From Antilocapra americana (taxonomy: Eukaryota > Chordata > Mammalia > Artiodactyla > Antilocapridae), in contig ML661382.1 of assembly GCA_007570785.1 (NCBI GenBank), positions 437,526-501,525 on the forward strand: a DNA stretch of 64,000 nt, read 5' to 3'. The notes under the pieces are model-generated. The model worked only from the letters and a program-made list of their open reading frames with translations, ran no database searches and had not been told where the DNA came from. Within the stretch, counting starts at the first letter, position 1; every line of letters begins with the position of its first letter. Made by a program: the position numbers and the translations under genes. Shown here piece after piece: positions 10,735 through 21,290 of the stretch.

Positions 10735-10935
10735 AAGAAAATAGATTGCAGTCTGTTACAGACCTAGTGGCTGCAAATCATTCTGAAAATTAGCTTTCTA
10801 TGGAAAAATCTATATACTAATTAACTCCATGGCCTCTCTAACGAGTTTAAGCACAATAAGACCTCTGAAAATATCGAGGCATTTTTGCAGCTGCCTTAAA
10901 TTCTACCTGGGGAGACATGCGCACAGCTCATGAGG
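10735..10935. promoter_or_regulatory. Candidate conserved non-coding element, short
   Basis: This is an AT-rich, repeat-free block with tgcaaatcattctgaaaatt, ctaattaactccatgg and the CpG-bearing phrases ctaacgagtttaagc and atatcgaggc. The look is that of constrained non-coding DNA, but the evidence is weaker than for 6085-6560. Confidence 0.3.
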
Positions 10936-12394
10936 CTGTTTGAGAGGTTCCAGGATGAAAGGGGAATCTTCAGTGATTCATTTCCAAGGGCAGAAGCTGG
11001 GCAGCTGTGACTTTGGTTCATCGCAGAGGGAAGCTAAGAGCTCCAGGCTTGTTGGGAGAGATGGAGTCCCTGCCTCCGTGGCTGTGGTTGGCACTGGGGC
11101 GTGGCCTGGTATCTCTTCTGAACTCTGTGTTCTCAGCGTGAAGGCTGGGAGGCTGTCTCCAGGTCTGGACAGAGAAAGGCTTCCTGGGACTTGGCCATGG
11201 AAACCAAGGTGGGCACCTTTGGCTGACTCACTGCTGAGCTGGTGGGTCAGTGCTGGGGAGGTGGCAGGCATCTTGCTGTGTGTGGTACAGCAGACAGTCC
11301 AGCCAGTGGTGCCCTGAAGACCTTATTTCTCACAAGAGATCTAGACTGCTTGGGCTGGGGTGCTGTGCTCAGTCCACTGGCTTTTGCCCATCACTTCTTT
11401 CAGATACCAGCTTATTCAAGGAGCAGCGGATACAGTGCATGCAGCACACCCATGTGCTCACTCAAAAGTGCTTGCACACACACAGGTGCCCATGAACAAT
11501 GGATGTGCAGCCACTCTGTATACCCCATGGTTGTGTATATGCAAAAACACACATACATGAGCACACACTCAGTCACACATCTTCATCCACCCTGATGCAC
11601 AGTACTTGGGCTGCAAATACCCTTCCTGTTATTCCCTGGGAACACAGGCCACCAGCCCACGGCCCCAGGTAATACTGAGGGGTCAACCTCAGCATGCCAC
11701 GCTTCTAGGGGAGGCCAGGGGCCCAAGCCCTCTTCACCCCTGTCCCTTCCAGGAAATGCACACTCATGTCATTCACGGCTGCCTTTGTAAAGTGGTAGTC
11801 CAGGCCTAGTATGAACAGAAATCTCCATGGGCCATCCACGGTCCAGACATCCCTTCGCACATCCTCTGGCCTGGACCTCCTGCTTCCTCTGGGCCCCAGT
11901 GGTGTATGTCTTGCTCAGAACAGGCCTTCAGAAAAAACCTCATGGCCAACAGGCTCTCCATGATGGACTTGGGCTGTTAACACACAAGTAAGAAGGCTCC
12001 TCATTCCACAGAGGGATGGCAGGAGGAGGGCACCAACCAGGCCACTGATAACAGGGGTGTCCTTGCTGCCATCAGCCTTCTCTACCATGTGCCTGGACAC
12101 CATGCTAAGTATTTGGTGCCACCGCATCTCCAGCTCTGGAGAGATGGACACGATCGTCCCTGTCCCAGTGAAGACACCAAGACTCAGAGAAGTGAAGCAA
12201 CGCAACTGTGGTCCCATTGCAGTGAGTAGCAGGGCCCTGAACAGAGCACGTCTGATCCCAAAGTCTGCTTGTTACATGAAACTGCTGCTTGGGTGTCTGG
12301 CTGAAATGTTGACATCCCTTTCCAGCCATGAGTGAGAGCATTTCATAAGTGAAAAATGATGGTTCTCTGAATGGTTCCCTTCTGGACCTGTAGC
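10936..12394. other. No gene; single-copy DNA with CA-rich patch
   Basis: The interval 11460-11590 is CA-rich and loosely repetitive. Frames of 97-125 codons at 10940-11600 are open on both strands, overlap each other and have no recognisable domain. The interval 11600-12390 carries nothing I can name. Confidence 0.5.
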
Positions 12395-12500
12395 CTGACG
12401 GTAGGAGAGACTTGGATTTGAATTCTAGCTTCATCCCTCACTGGCTGGGTGACTCTGAGGCCCTGGTTCAAGCCTACAATCATTTTCTAGTTCAGTCTAA
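12395..12500 (+). mobile_element. MIR SINE, left half
   Basis: The phrases gagagacttggatttgaatt, ctagcttcatccctcactgg and ctgggtgactctgagg give the sense MIR left and core region. Confidence 0.75.
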
Positions 12501-12535
12501 GTGAGCTGTACTTTGAGTGTTGGACAGAGTCGATC

Positions 12536-12567
12536 ACTTCCTCCTCCTTCTCCTCCTCCTCCTCCAT
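12536..12567. repeat. CTC trinucleotide tract
   Basis: A short (CTC)n-like run, cttcctcctccttctcctcc, followed by further ctcctcc. It lies at the 5' edge of an L2 copy. Confidence 0.85.
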
Positions 12568-13710
12568 GAAGCCCTTTCTTCCACTTGGCTTCCTGGATGT
12601 CAGTTTCCTGGCTTTCCTGCTGCCTCATTGGCCATCCTTCCTGGGTCTTCTTTGCTGGTCCATCCTCTTCTCTGCAGCTTCGGAACCCTGGAGCATCACA
12701 GCCTTTGCTGCTCCTGTGTTTCTATTTGCCCACACTGCCTTGTGATCTCATTACATCTCATAATTTTAAGTATCATCTTGGGCTCAAGTCTTGCAAATGC
12801 ATGCCTCCATCCTGAAACTCTGCCCTAACTCCAGACTTCTGTACCTAACTGCCCCCAGATCGCCTCTTGGGGGATCTAAGAGCGTCTCAAATGAATACAT
12901 GCTGCCAGCTACTCAGGCTGAAAAGATTTGGAGACTCCCCAGCCCCCTGCCCCTTTTCTTATTTGCCTCATTTGATCAATCAGGAAGACTCTCTGCCTTT
13001 TCCTTCCAAATACATCCAGTTTCTGACCACAACTCACCACATCTATTGCCTGGAACACTCCTCTTCCACCCTGGAAGTGGCATGGAATGCACCTGGTCCA
13101 AGCCACTGTCCTGTCTCACCTAAATTATTGCAACAGCCTTCTTAACTGATGGTGCTTCTTCTACCCTAGCCCTTTACAGTGTAAATCAACCCAGCAGCCA
13201 GAGAGAGCTTTTTAAATACTACTCACATCGTAATTCTCCTGTGCTTGAAAGCTTGCTGTAGCTCCCTTGTTTCACTGAGAGTAAAAGTCTAAGTTCTCAA
13301 TAGCCTTGAAGACTCCCATGATCGGTGATCCCCTTGACCTCCCTGCCCACCTCTCTAGAGACTGTCCCCCCTCACTCACCACCCCAGGCCTTTGCACCTC
13401 ATGTTGCATTGCTTAGAGCACTCTTCCCCAGGGATCCAGAGGGCTCACATTCTTACCTCTGTCAGGTCACTTTCTTGCTGAGGTCTCCCTTGGCCATCCT
13501 ATTTCAAGTCCCCCACCCCTGTCCCATGACAGGTGTTCCCAATCTGCCTTAACCTGTGAGTGTGCACACACTCTCAGCACTGACCCTTTCTGATTCTTCC
13601 TTTCAGGTACTGATATGTCTATTATTTTATTGCCCCTAACCTTCAGTTAGAATACCTGTTCTGTAGGAACAGCGTTTGTCCATCGTGAATATTAAAATGT
13701 ATTCATTGAA
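12568..13710 (+). mobile_element. L2 LINE, long sense fragment
   Basis: This is the best preserved L2 in the window, over 1.1 kb. Landmarks in sense order are aactccagacttctgtacct and aactgcccccagatcgcctc near 12830, ctaaattattgcaacagcct near 13120, cagcagccagagagagcttt near 13192, ctgtgcttgaaagcttgctg near 13240, ggcctttgcacctcatgttg near 13388, then attgaatgattagcatctc beyond the tail. It derives from L2 ORF2 and the 3' UTR, but no frame remains usable. Confidence 0.85.
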
Positions 13711-13719
13711 TGATTAGCA

Positions 13720-13800
13720 TCTCTTAACTTCTATGAGCCTGGGCTTCTTCATCTGTAGAAGTGGGTTATTTGGGGGATTAATTAATGTAACTAAATGCAC
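13720..13800 (+). mobile_element. MIR SINE, right half
   Basis: cttaacttctatgagcctgg, gcttcttcatctgtagaagt and ggattaattaatgtaactaa match the sense MIR core to right part. Confidence 0.7.
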
Positions 13801-14655
13801 CACACTGGTGGCACCAAATCCATCCCTTTCCTCCTGAGCACTCTGGCTTCTCCTAGAAGTTTCTACTTCATTTCAGAGGATGCCTTTGGCTCCCTGGGGA
13901 GAAAGAGGGTGATGCTGGGAGGGAAGACAGTACCTGGGGCCTCCAAGCCCTTCCTTTGGAACCTTGCCCTTGTCCATCAGAGGTCCAGTGAGAAGATGAC
14001 TCTAGGGGGAACTTGTTTTCTGGGTCCCTCGCCATAAACATAACATTAGACTGGGGTGTGGGAAAGCACAGGTCCATGCCGGCCCTGCAGATTCCCAGAG
14101 GGGAAAAAACTTGTAATGGTGGGAAAGTAATAGAATGAAAGAATAAATTTGCTTCATAAGTAGTGAAACAGATGATTTTAAGAGTAAGGCTTAGGAAAGA
14201 GCAATAAAATATAGATGAGAAAAATGTACTCTTATCAAAAAGCTTGCAACTATAGTGCTGATATTTTCCTGACAAGGGTATGCATAATGAAGGTGCTGTT
14301 TTATTTTAAGGGTGCAGTGTTGTAACACAACAAGTTTCAATAAACTTTTCCCCCTCTAAATTGCAAGACACACACAAACCCAGTTAAACAGAAGTCGTAG
14401 TTCTGTTTGCTCAGTGACAGTATAAATGTCATTCTTTTTCCATCAAGATGGAAAAGTAAAAACAAAGAAAAACTAGACAAAATCATGAGTGGTTGAACAG
14501 GAGTCACGTGAACTAGAATCGAAGCTTTGAATAGTGACAAGTATGCCTGGATCTTCCTTTTCTCTCCAGGAAAAAGATAATGTAGTCAAGATATTACTAT
14601 ATCCTGGCATGTAGATTGCATGGCAGGAGACAGCTATAATTGGCTGCTTACCTTT
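13801..14655. other. No gene; single-copy DNA
   Basis: The interval 13960-14340 is AT-rich and repeat-free, with aataaatttgcttcataagt and ttatcaaaaagcttgc. It could be weakly conserved non-coding DNA. No exon is visible. Confidence 0.4.
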
Positions 14656-14845
14656 CCTTGTCTTGACATCCCATCCCAACCCATCCCAACCTATCCCAAC
14701 CCATCCTATCCCATCTTCTCCCATCTTACTCTTCCCTTCCTCTCTTTCCCATTTCTCTCCTTCCTCTCCCTTCTCCTCCCTTTCCATCCTTCCTCTCTCC
14801 TTCCTTCCCATCCATCCTTCCTTCTTCCCTTTCCTTCTTCAAATA
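14656..14845 (+). repeat. Pyrimidine-only tract with CCATCCCAAC-type tandem repeat
   Basis: About 190 bp is almost entirely C and T on this strand. It begins with tandem 10-11-bp units (catcccaacc, catcccaacc, tatcccaacc, catcctatcc) and grades into tctcccttctcc and cttccttcccat units. Homopurine-homopyrimidine mirror stretches of this kind can adopt triplex structures and are mutation-prone. Confidence 0.9.
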
Positions 14846-15125
14846 TGTTTGAACACCTGGGATGCCCTGGGATACAAGGATGAACAAGGTAAGAGCTTTG
14901 ATCTCAAAGAGCTTTAGTCTCGTAGGAAGGACTTGGGAATCAACAGCCACATCCTGTGATAGATGTTTGTGCAAAGTTCTACAAAAACCCAGAGGATGGA
15001 GGAGTGTGAAGGCTTCACAGAGGAGGTGACATTGAGCTGTGGCTGGAGGGATGAGTGGTAGCGAGGGGCTGGCAAGACTTTCTAAGAAGAAAGAAAAGCA
15101 AGTACAAAGGTATGGAAGTTAAGCC
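14846..15125 (-). mobile_element. L2 LINE fragment (antisense)
   Basis: The phrases tgaacacctgggatgccctg, ggatacaaggatgaacaagg, ctcaaagagctttagtctcg, gaggtgacattgagctgtgg and aagtacaaaggtatggaag are the ordered landmarks of antisense L2. Confidence 0.75.
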
Positions 15126-15139
15126 TGTGCATTTGGTCT

Positions 15140-15195
15140 TATTTGTATGTGTGTGAGTGTGTGTGTGTGCGTGCATGTGTGTGTATGTGTGTGGT
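15140..15195. repeat. TG microsatellite, interrupted
   Basis: A (TG)n run, atgtgtgtgagtgtgtgtgt, continues with interruptions to 15193. Confidence 0.9.
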
Positions 15196-15518
15196 GGGGA
15201 ATACTGATGGGGACAGCCTTCTCCTTGTCTTCAGGAAACTGCTCTATCTGGGTTCCCCATAGTTGCTTCCCCATTGCTGAAATTGGCCCATTGATGGGGG
15301 AATACTCCTCTTTGGAGGTCTGGGTCTGGGACACTAAGGGCCCTGGCCATGGCCTTAGGATTTTTACGTCTTTGCACCAGATAGAGGGGACTGGACTTTC
15401 CCCTCTCCTGGATTTCCCTCCCTTGAGGCTGCTGTGCACCCATGCTAGGTGCTTAGGGCTTTCAGGCCACATGAAGACACTACCCATAATTCTTGTCACA
15501 GAGAGTTTCAGTTAGTGA
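15196..15518. other. No gene; unassigned DNA
   Basis: Frames of about 122-126 codons open on both strands here run through the TG tract and resemble no known protein. No repeat is recognised. Confidence 0.5.
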
Positions 15519-15945
15519 TTTTTTCAGTAGTCATGTATGGATGTGAGCTGGACCATAAAGAAGGCTGAGTGGCAAAGAATTGAGGCTTTTGAACTGTAGT
15601 GCTGGAGAAGACGCTTGAGAATCCCCTGGACAGCAAGATCAAGCCAGTCAATCCTAAAGGGAATCAACCCTGAATATTCATTGGAAGGACTGATGCTGAA
15701 GCTCCAATACTTTGGCCACCTGATGCGAAGAGCCGACTCATTGGAAAAGACCCTGATGCTAGGAAAAGTTGAGGGCAGGAGGAGAAGGGGGCAACAGAGG
15801 ATGAGATTGTTGGATGGCATCATCGACTCAATGGACATGAGTTTGAGCAAACTCTGAGAGATAGTGAAGGACAGGGAAGCCTGGTGTGCTGTTGTCCATG
15901 GGGTCACAAAGAGTCAGACATGACTGAGTGACTGAACAACAGCAG
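15519..15945 (+). mobile_element. BovB LINE 3' end (about 430 bp)
   Basis: The copy starts at ttttcagtagtcatgtatgg and runs through gtgctggagaagacgcttg, ccaatactttggccacctga, gaaaagaccctgatgctagg, ggacatgagtttgagcaaac, cctggtgtgctg and gtcacaaagagtcagacatg to gactgagtgactgaac. It encodes a broken C-terminal piece of the BovB polyprotein (a frame at 15615-15857 contains [18 protein letters not shown]). It is 5'-truncated, with no 5' UTR or reverse transcriptase. Confidence 0.94.
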
Positions 15946-16029
15946 CAAACTGAGACCTGGGAGAATTCTACTGGATTCATCAAGAAGGAGCTGGAGCATC
16001 CCTGAGCTGGTACTTCCACTTTGGGGACC

Positions 16030-16400
16030 TCAGTCCTCAGTGGGTGAGGGCTTGTCTGCTTTCTGGATCTCCTTCTCCTTGGAACAGCTCAGATGAGGAG
16101 TGCAATTAGAGGCTTCAGGAACCTGGTCCCAGCCTTCATGCTCTTGGAGGCTTCTTTGTAGTGGTGACACAAGTGAAAGAGGGCCCTCAGTGGGTGACCT
16201 CCCTTCTCCTCCAGCCTGGCCTGGGTCCTGGGAAGTTGCCACCATAGTGATCGAATGGTGACTTCCTGCTTTTCTGGGCAGTGAGGGCACCTAAGACCAA
16301 CGAAGTTCATGGCCATTGCAACAAGATCACAGGCCCCTGGCAGGCTCAGGATAAAGGTCAGAAGAAGGCTGTGTTGGAGTTTGGCCTTTACTAAGCATTA
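16030..16400. other. No gene; unassigned DNA
   Basis: Single-copy sequence without a recognised repeat. The short antisense frames of 75-86 codons have no family resemblance. Confidence 0.45.
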
Positions 16401-16405
16401 GATGG

Positions 16406-16610
16406 GTACTTCCCTGCTGGCTCAGGCAGTAAACAATCCGCCTGCAATGTAGGAGACCTCGGTTTGATCCCTGGGTTGGGAAGATCCCCTAGAGAAGGAA
16501 ATGCAACCCACTCCAGTATTCCTGCCTGGAGAATTCCACGGACAGAGGAGCCTGGAGGGCTACAGTCCACGAGGTCACAAAACATCAGATACAACTGTGT
16601 GACTAACACA
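16406..16610 (+). mobile_element. Bov-tA SINE
   Basis: A sense copy from ttccctgctggctcaggcag through caatgtaggagacctcggtt and atccctgggttgggaagatc to gaggtcacaaaacatcagat. The tRNA-like head with its degraded internal promoter boxes is present. Confidence 0.93.
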
Positions 16611-17224
16611 ATAGACTAATCACCAGTTGATGGTAACTGTGGGCTCCAGATGTACAGGAACCTGTCTTTCTACCATTGCCCAGCTTAGTATGTGCTTGGT
16701 GCTTGGGTGAATGTAAGACAGGTGTGTATTCATGCATATATGCATATGTGGATGATCTGATGAAACTTTCTTCTAGACTCTTCGATGAGCCTCCATTTCT
16801 ATTCACAGCCTCAATCGTAACCCAGTCTGCTGCATATTTGAACTTGAGCCTGGTATGTCCTTTCCAAGGAGCTGGACTGAGAATCCATTTGTCTTTCTCT
16901 CCTCCTGTTCAAAGCTAATTTTAAAGTCATTCATGCCAGAATATACCTCTGACTTATTTCCTACTGTAACAGCTGCATATTTGCTAATTTATTATGCGAC
17001 TCCCCAGGTTCTTTTTGAAGAGCAAAGAGAAACCTGAGGGACCTCAGATTGACCTCCATGTAGAAGGAAAGTTCTGGCAGGCCCAGAACTTTCTAAAAAA
17101 GCTGCAGTGTGACAACAAAGAGAACCAGCTTGTGGTATAACCATTGCCTTGATATGTAGACAAAGTTGTTTGCCCAGAGCCACTCCATAAGGAAGCAGTG
17201 ACTGGGCAGCAGTGGTCTTAATGT
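16611..17224. other. No gene; unassigned DNA
   Basis: The interval 16900-17020 is AT-rich and repeat-free. Nothing coding is supported. Confidence 0.45.
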
Positions 17225-17400
17225 GCTGGCTGAGAACGTGGGAGTCAGTTGCCTACGTTTGGATTCTGACTCTAACACTTCAGCTCCCAGAGCCTCAGTT
17301 TCCTCATCTGTAAAATGGACATAATAGTTCCTACCTCTGAGGTTGTTGGGTGGATTTAGTGACTTTGGGAATCAGAGCTCACTAAATGTGAAAGTAGGAC
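17225..17400 (+). mobile_element. MIR SINE
   Basis: The phrases gtttggattctgactctaac, gagcctcagtttcctcatct, gtaaaatggacataatagtt and cctacctctgaggttgttgg form a textbook sense MIR core. Confidence 0.9.
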
Positions 17401-18369
17401 CCTGTGGGGCCTAACTAGGGAAGAGAGGGGAAGCAAGGGTGAGGGAGGAGCAGTTAAAAAACAATAGTGTTGCCTTGGGGGCAAGTTCCTAGATCCCCTT
17501 CAAGGGTATACATAACAATCTCTCTGCCGGGTTTTGCAGATACTGAGTCCCCACCAGGTGGGAAAAGTTAACTGTATACTGCCCACAAGCACACAGACCC
17601 CAGATCTCTTGGAACCAGAAGGTTGATGATGCTGAATCCCAATTACCTCACCACCAACCAGTCAGAAGACTGTCCACCAGTTGATCACACCCTCATCTCT
17701 GAACCATCTCTATCAAACACCTCACTACTCCCACCAGGTCGGGACACACAGTTTTGAGGGCGTTAGCTCCCTGTGGCCCGCTTTGCCTGGCGAAGCAAGA
17801 AAGCCATTCATTTATTTCTACTTCACTCGAAACTCTTGTCTTCAAGACTTAATTCGGTGTCAGGGTACAGAGGCTGGGTTTGGCATCAAATGCTGGCTTT
17901 TCCTATCATTTGCTGTGTACTTAGGATGGCCCAGATCTAGCGCTAAGCCTGCTACTGGATCATCTCACCGAATCCTCCCCACAAATCTACAGTCATACAG
18001 GTGAGTCCATGGGGGCCTTGAGAGAACCAGACTTACCCCAAACACCAGAGAGAGCTCTTGTGTGTTGGGGATAAGAGTGGACTTGGCTTCTCTTCACTCC
18101 AAGCCCATCTTCTTAATGGCTTGGTTAGTCAGGAACCCTACCTTCTAATTCCTTTGCCTGGCAGCCCCCAGGGAACAACTCCCAGTGTGGACAATGGGCA
18201 GAATAATGGGGGTCGGTGGGAAGGAAGCTGTAAGTTAGCACCCTTGGCTGTGTGGGGTGCGGCCACCTGAGCCCTGCAGGTAAGTAAACCTGGCTGGAAT
18301 CTGGAGACAGACCCGCTGCGGAGCCCCCCCCACCAGCCCCTCCCGGCAGCAGCAACACTACGCTTTTAA
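17401..18369. other. No gene; single-copy DNA
   Basis: No repeat that I recognise. A GC-rich patch at 18240-18350 (cggagccccccccaccagcc) has few CpGs and no promoter features. A 107-codon frame at 17681-18004 lacks any recognisable domain. Confidence 0.45.
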
Positions 18370-18810
18370 GTCAAATGTTGCCTGGAAGTCATTGCTTCAG
18401 CAATTACCTCTGAAACCCATTGTTTCCTCAGCCCCATTAACATGTCAGATCCTGGCAGCCGCTGACGGGGCAAACACCCCTCGGAGGGCTGCAATTCAAT
18501 TTAAGATCACCTCCCTGCACAGACAGCCTCAGAGCCGGCCCATCTCCAGATTTCACCAAATCCAAGAGAGTCTCAGGGCGCAGTTTGATCATGCTGCTTC
18601 CTAAATTAAAAACAAAATTGTAAGTGTTAAACATCTTTAACAAGTCATTAAGCCCCAGCCATAATCCAGAAAAAGTCCCTTAATGAGTAATGACATATGT
18701 TGTGAGCACAGTTATCGTCTAATGTTGGATGCTGAGATGGTGTGATGAAATGGCACAGCGCTCAGAAGGGATGGATCACCACTAATGGCAGGATAATTCG
18801 AGGCTGTTGG
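18370..18810. promoter_or_regulatory. Candidate conserved non-coding element
   Basis: This is a repeat-free block with clustered homeodomain-like and related cores: ccccattaacatg near 18433, caattcaatttaagatcacc near 18492, ctaaattaaaaac near 18602, gtcattaagcc near 18646, ccttaatgagtaatgacata near 18678, ctaatgttgg near 18719, ccactaatggc near 18779 and ggataattcg near 18791. Conserved-looking CpG phrases are gcagccgctgacggg, cagggcgcagtttg and ttatcgtctaatg. It resembles the 6085-6560 block in style. Enhancer function is inferred only. Confidence 0.4.
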
Positions 18811-19602
18811 GCTGAGGACCCCAGAGGCCCGACCAGGCAGCCTGAGCCAGGCGGCCAGGATGTCTCATTTGCGTCTGGATGGGGTGGCCCTCAGTCCCCC
18901 ACCTGACCTGACCCTAGAGCCCCTTCTCTGCACCAGAGGCTGCTCTGCCCACCCCCTGTACCCCTCCTCCACCCACCCCCCCATCACAGACCAGCTCTGC
19001 TCTGGGCTTTGCCCCAGGACAGGGTCTGTATGGTTCAGAGATCCCGAGGTCGGTACCACCCCTTACGCATTGGGTCCTCCCAAGCTCTCCCTGTGTCCTA
19101 GCTTGAGTCTCTGGGCTCTTGAAGGAGGTAGGCATTTTCTCCCAGTTCCATCATGGACACTGCCGTGTCCCTGTGTCCCCACCGGCCTCCCTGTCTGCTG
19201 CCCAGTTCTCCTTCCCAATCTCAGAATACTGCCCCTGATTGCCTCTCCACATGTCAAGGCCCTGACCTGCACCCACTTTGTGCTACAGTGTTCAGGAACC
19301 CCTGCTGACCATCCCTCTGGACCCCTGTCTGATGTTCATTTACCCATACTCTATAGTTGCAGACATGTGAAGAAACTAACCAGGTGACCCTTACTCCCAA
19401 GTCCCAATTCTCAGGAGAGAACAGGTTGGCTGAGCTTGGGTCATATGACCACCTCCAGGGTCATCAGATGTGGTCCAAAGTCCCGCCCCCAGCAGTTTCC
19501 TATCTACTCACTCATTCATTCACTCACTTACTTTCTAAACATGTCCTGATTTAGTGAGTGTTTACTATCTGCCAAACATTGCGCTTATATAGAGTATAAA
19601 AG
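18811..19602. other. No gene; GC-rich single-copy or very old L2-like DNA
   Basis: A 175-codon frame at 18860-19387 is rich in P, S, L and C, and the opposite strand is open as well. It has no recognisable domain, and I treat it as compositional. At 19500-19530 there is a short ctcactcattcattcactca run, an imperfect TCAT/TCAC repeat. Confidence 0.45.
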
Positions 19603-20040
19603 GGCTTCCAGTAGTCATGTATGGATGTGAGAGTTGGACTATAAAGAAAGCTGCACACCAAAGAATTGATGCTTTTGAAAGGTGGTGTTGGAGAAGACTC
19701 TTGAGAGTCCCTTGGAGTGCAAGGAAATACAACCAGTCCATCCTAAAGGAGATTGGTCCTGAATATTCATTGGAAAGACTGATGCTGAAGCTGAAACTCC
19801 AATACTTTGGCCACCTGATGTGAAGAACTGACTCATTGGAAAAGACCCTGATTCTGGGAAAGACTGAAGGCGGGATGAGAAGGGGACGACAGAGGATGGG
19901 ATGGTTGGATGGCATCACGGACTCAATGGACATGAGTTTGAGTAAACTTCAGGAGTTGATGATAGACAGGGAGGCCTGGTGTGCTGCAGTCCATGGGGTT
20001 GCAGAGTTGGACATGACTGAGTGACTAAACTGAACTGAAA
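19603..20040 (+). mobile_element. BovB LINE 3' end (about 440 bp)
   Basis: The copy begins at gcttccagtagtcatgtatg, almost the same element position as the 15.5-kb copy. It includes gttggagaagactcttgaga, cctgaatattcattgg, ccaatactttggccacctga and ggcatcacggactcaatgga, and ends with gactgagtgactaaactgaa. The frame at 19617-19823 gives a C-terminal BovB peptide (MYGCESWTIKKA...), and the rest is broken. Confidence 0.95.
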
Positions 20041-20057
20041 TATTGCACTGAGAATTC

Positions 20058-20256
20058 TGTGCTGTGTTGTCACTTCAGTTGTGTCCGACTGTTTGCCACC
20101 CTTTGGACTGCTGGCCCAACAGACTCCTCTGTCCATGGGATTCTTCAGAAAAGAATACTGGAGTGGGTTGCTGTGCCCTTCACCAAGGAATCTTCCCAAC
20201 CCAGGGATTGAAACTACATCTCTATGTCTTTATCACTAGTGCCACCTGGGAAGCCC
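20058..20256 (-). mobile_element. Bov-tA SINE
   Basis: An antisense copy from tgtgctgtgttgtcacttca to agtgccacctgggaagccc. It starts only 17 bp after the BovB tail at 20040 and lies head to head with the next SINE. Confidence 0.93.
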
Positions 20257-20282
20257 TTATATATTCTACTACACTGGAAATA

Positions 20283-20481
20283 CCGGCTTCCCTTGAGGCT
20301 CAACTGGTAAAGAATCCGCCTGCAATGCGGGAGACCTGGGTTTGATCCCAGGTTAGGAAGATACCCTGGAGAAGGGAGAGGCTACCCACTCCAGTATTCT
20401 GGCCTGGAGAATTCCAAGGACTCTATAGTCCATGGGGTTGCAAAGAGTCCGACACGACTGATCAACTTTCACTTTCACTAT
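20283..20481 (+). mobile_element. Bov-tA SINE with short target duplication
   Basis: A sense copy from ccggcttcccttgaggctca to ctgatcaactttcactttca. The octamer tggaaata at 20275-20282 and 20482-20489 brackets it, consistent with a short target duplication. With the antisense copy at 20058-20256 it makes an inverted SINE pair separated by under 30 bp. Confidence 0.93.
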
Positions 20482-20489
20482 TGGAAATA

Positions 20490-20625
20490 GTCACCCAGTG
20501 ATAGAGGTACTTTTATTAGGTAACTAAGGCCCAGAGCGGTCAGATATTTGCCCAAGGTCATATATCCAGAGAGCAGTGGAATCAAGATCTGAACTTGTCT
20601 TCAAAGCCAACGGGCTGTTGACTCT
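20490..20625 (-). mobile_element. MIR SINE
   Basis: The antisense core contains taactaaggcccagagcggt, tttgcccaaggtcatatatc and agcagtggaatcaagatctg. Confidence 0.75.
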
Positions 20626-20637
20626 GAGAGAATAGGT

Positions 20638-20682
20638 ATGTGTGTGTGTGTGTGTGTGTGTGTGTATAAATGCGTGTGTACA

Positions 20683-20716
<34 letters not shown>
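20638..20716. repeat. Compound TG then AT microsatellite
   Basis: A pure (TG)n run at about 20638-20664 is followed, after aaatgcgtgtgtacatgcat, by a pure (AT)n run at about 20684-20716. It is likely to be polymorphic and hard to sequence. Confidence 0.93.
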
Positions 20717-20719
<3 letters not shown>

Positions 20720-20794
20720 ACCCTTATACAAATATTGGAGACAGTCTAGCTAAACACTAATATATTGGTCCCCAAACAAACCCAAATAATTTAA

Positions 20795-21078
20795 ATTTTC
20801 TTTTAAAATTTATTGAAGTCGAGTTGATTTACCAAGTTGTATTATTTTCTGCTGTACAGCAAGTGATTCAGTTATACGCCATATACATTCTCTTTCACAT
20901 CCTTTCCCACTGTGGTTTGTCACAGGATATTAAACATAGTTCCCTGTGCTCTACAGTAGGACTTTGTTGTTTATCTATGTCATATATAATAGCCGCTATC
21001 TGCTAACTCCAAAGTCTCACTCCATCCCTCCCCAACCTCTTTTTCCCCCCTGGCAACCTCAAGTCTGTTCTCTAACCC
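20795..21078 (-). mobile_element. L1 3' UTR fragment (antisense)
   Basis: Antisense artiodactyl L1 3' end: gctgtacagcaagtgattca, cacatcctttcccactgtgg, catagttccctgtgctctac and atccctccccaacctctttt. No coding sequence is included. Confidence 0.88.
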
Positions 21079-21119
21079 AAATCATTTACATTTTAACAGC
21101 AAATAAAACAATTGGAATT

Positions 21120-21290
21120 TTGGCCCCATAGAATCTCTGAGCTGGGACAGAGTTGAGAGGGAGCTAAGAGATCTCCTGGCTTAACACTTGCACTTAACAG
21201 AGGCAAATGAGGTCCGGGGAAGAATCAACTTGTCCAAGGTCACCAAGCAAGAGAGTGGAAGAGCTGCAGGGACTGAAGGGGACACAGGAC
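21120..21290 (-). mobile_element. MIR-like SINE, diverged
   Basis: The phrases gaggcaaatgaggtccgggg, caacttgtccaaggtcacca and agcaagagagtggaagagc fit an antisense MIR or MIR3 core. Confidence 0.5.

Noticed and set aside
18860..19387. 175-codon open frame on the + strand
   Set aside because: It is GC-rich, P/S/L-rich, and the opposite strand is open too. No domain or splice context is recognised. It looks like a compositional artefact.
20683..20716. AT run as a replication origin or matrix attachment site
   Set aside because: It is a simple dinucleotide microsatellite, and sequence alone gives no support for either role.
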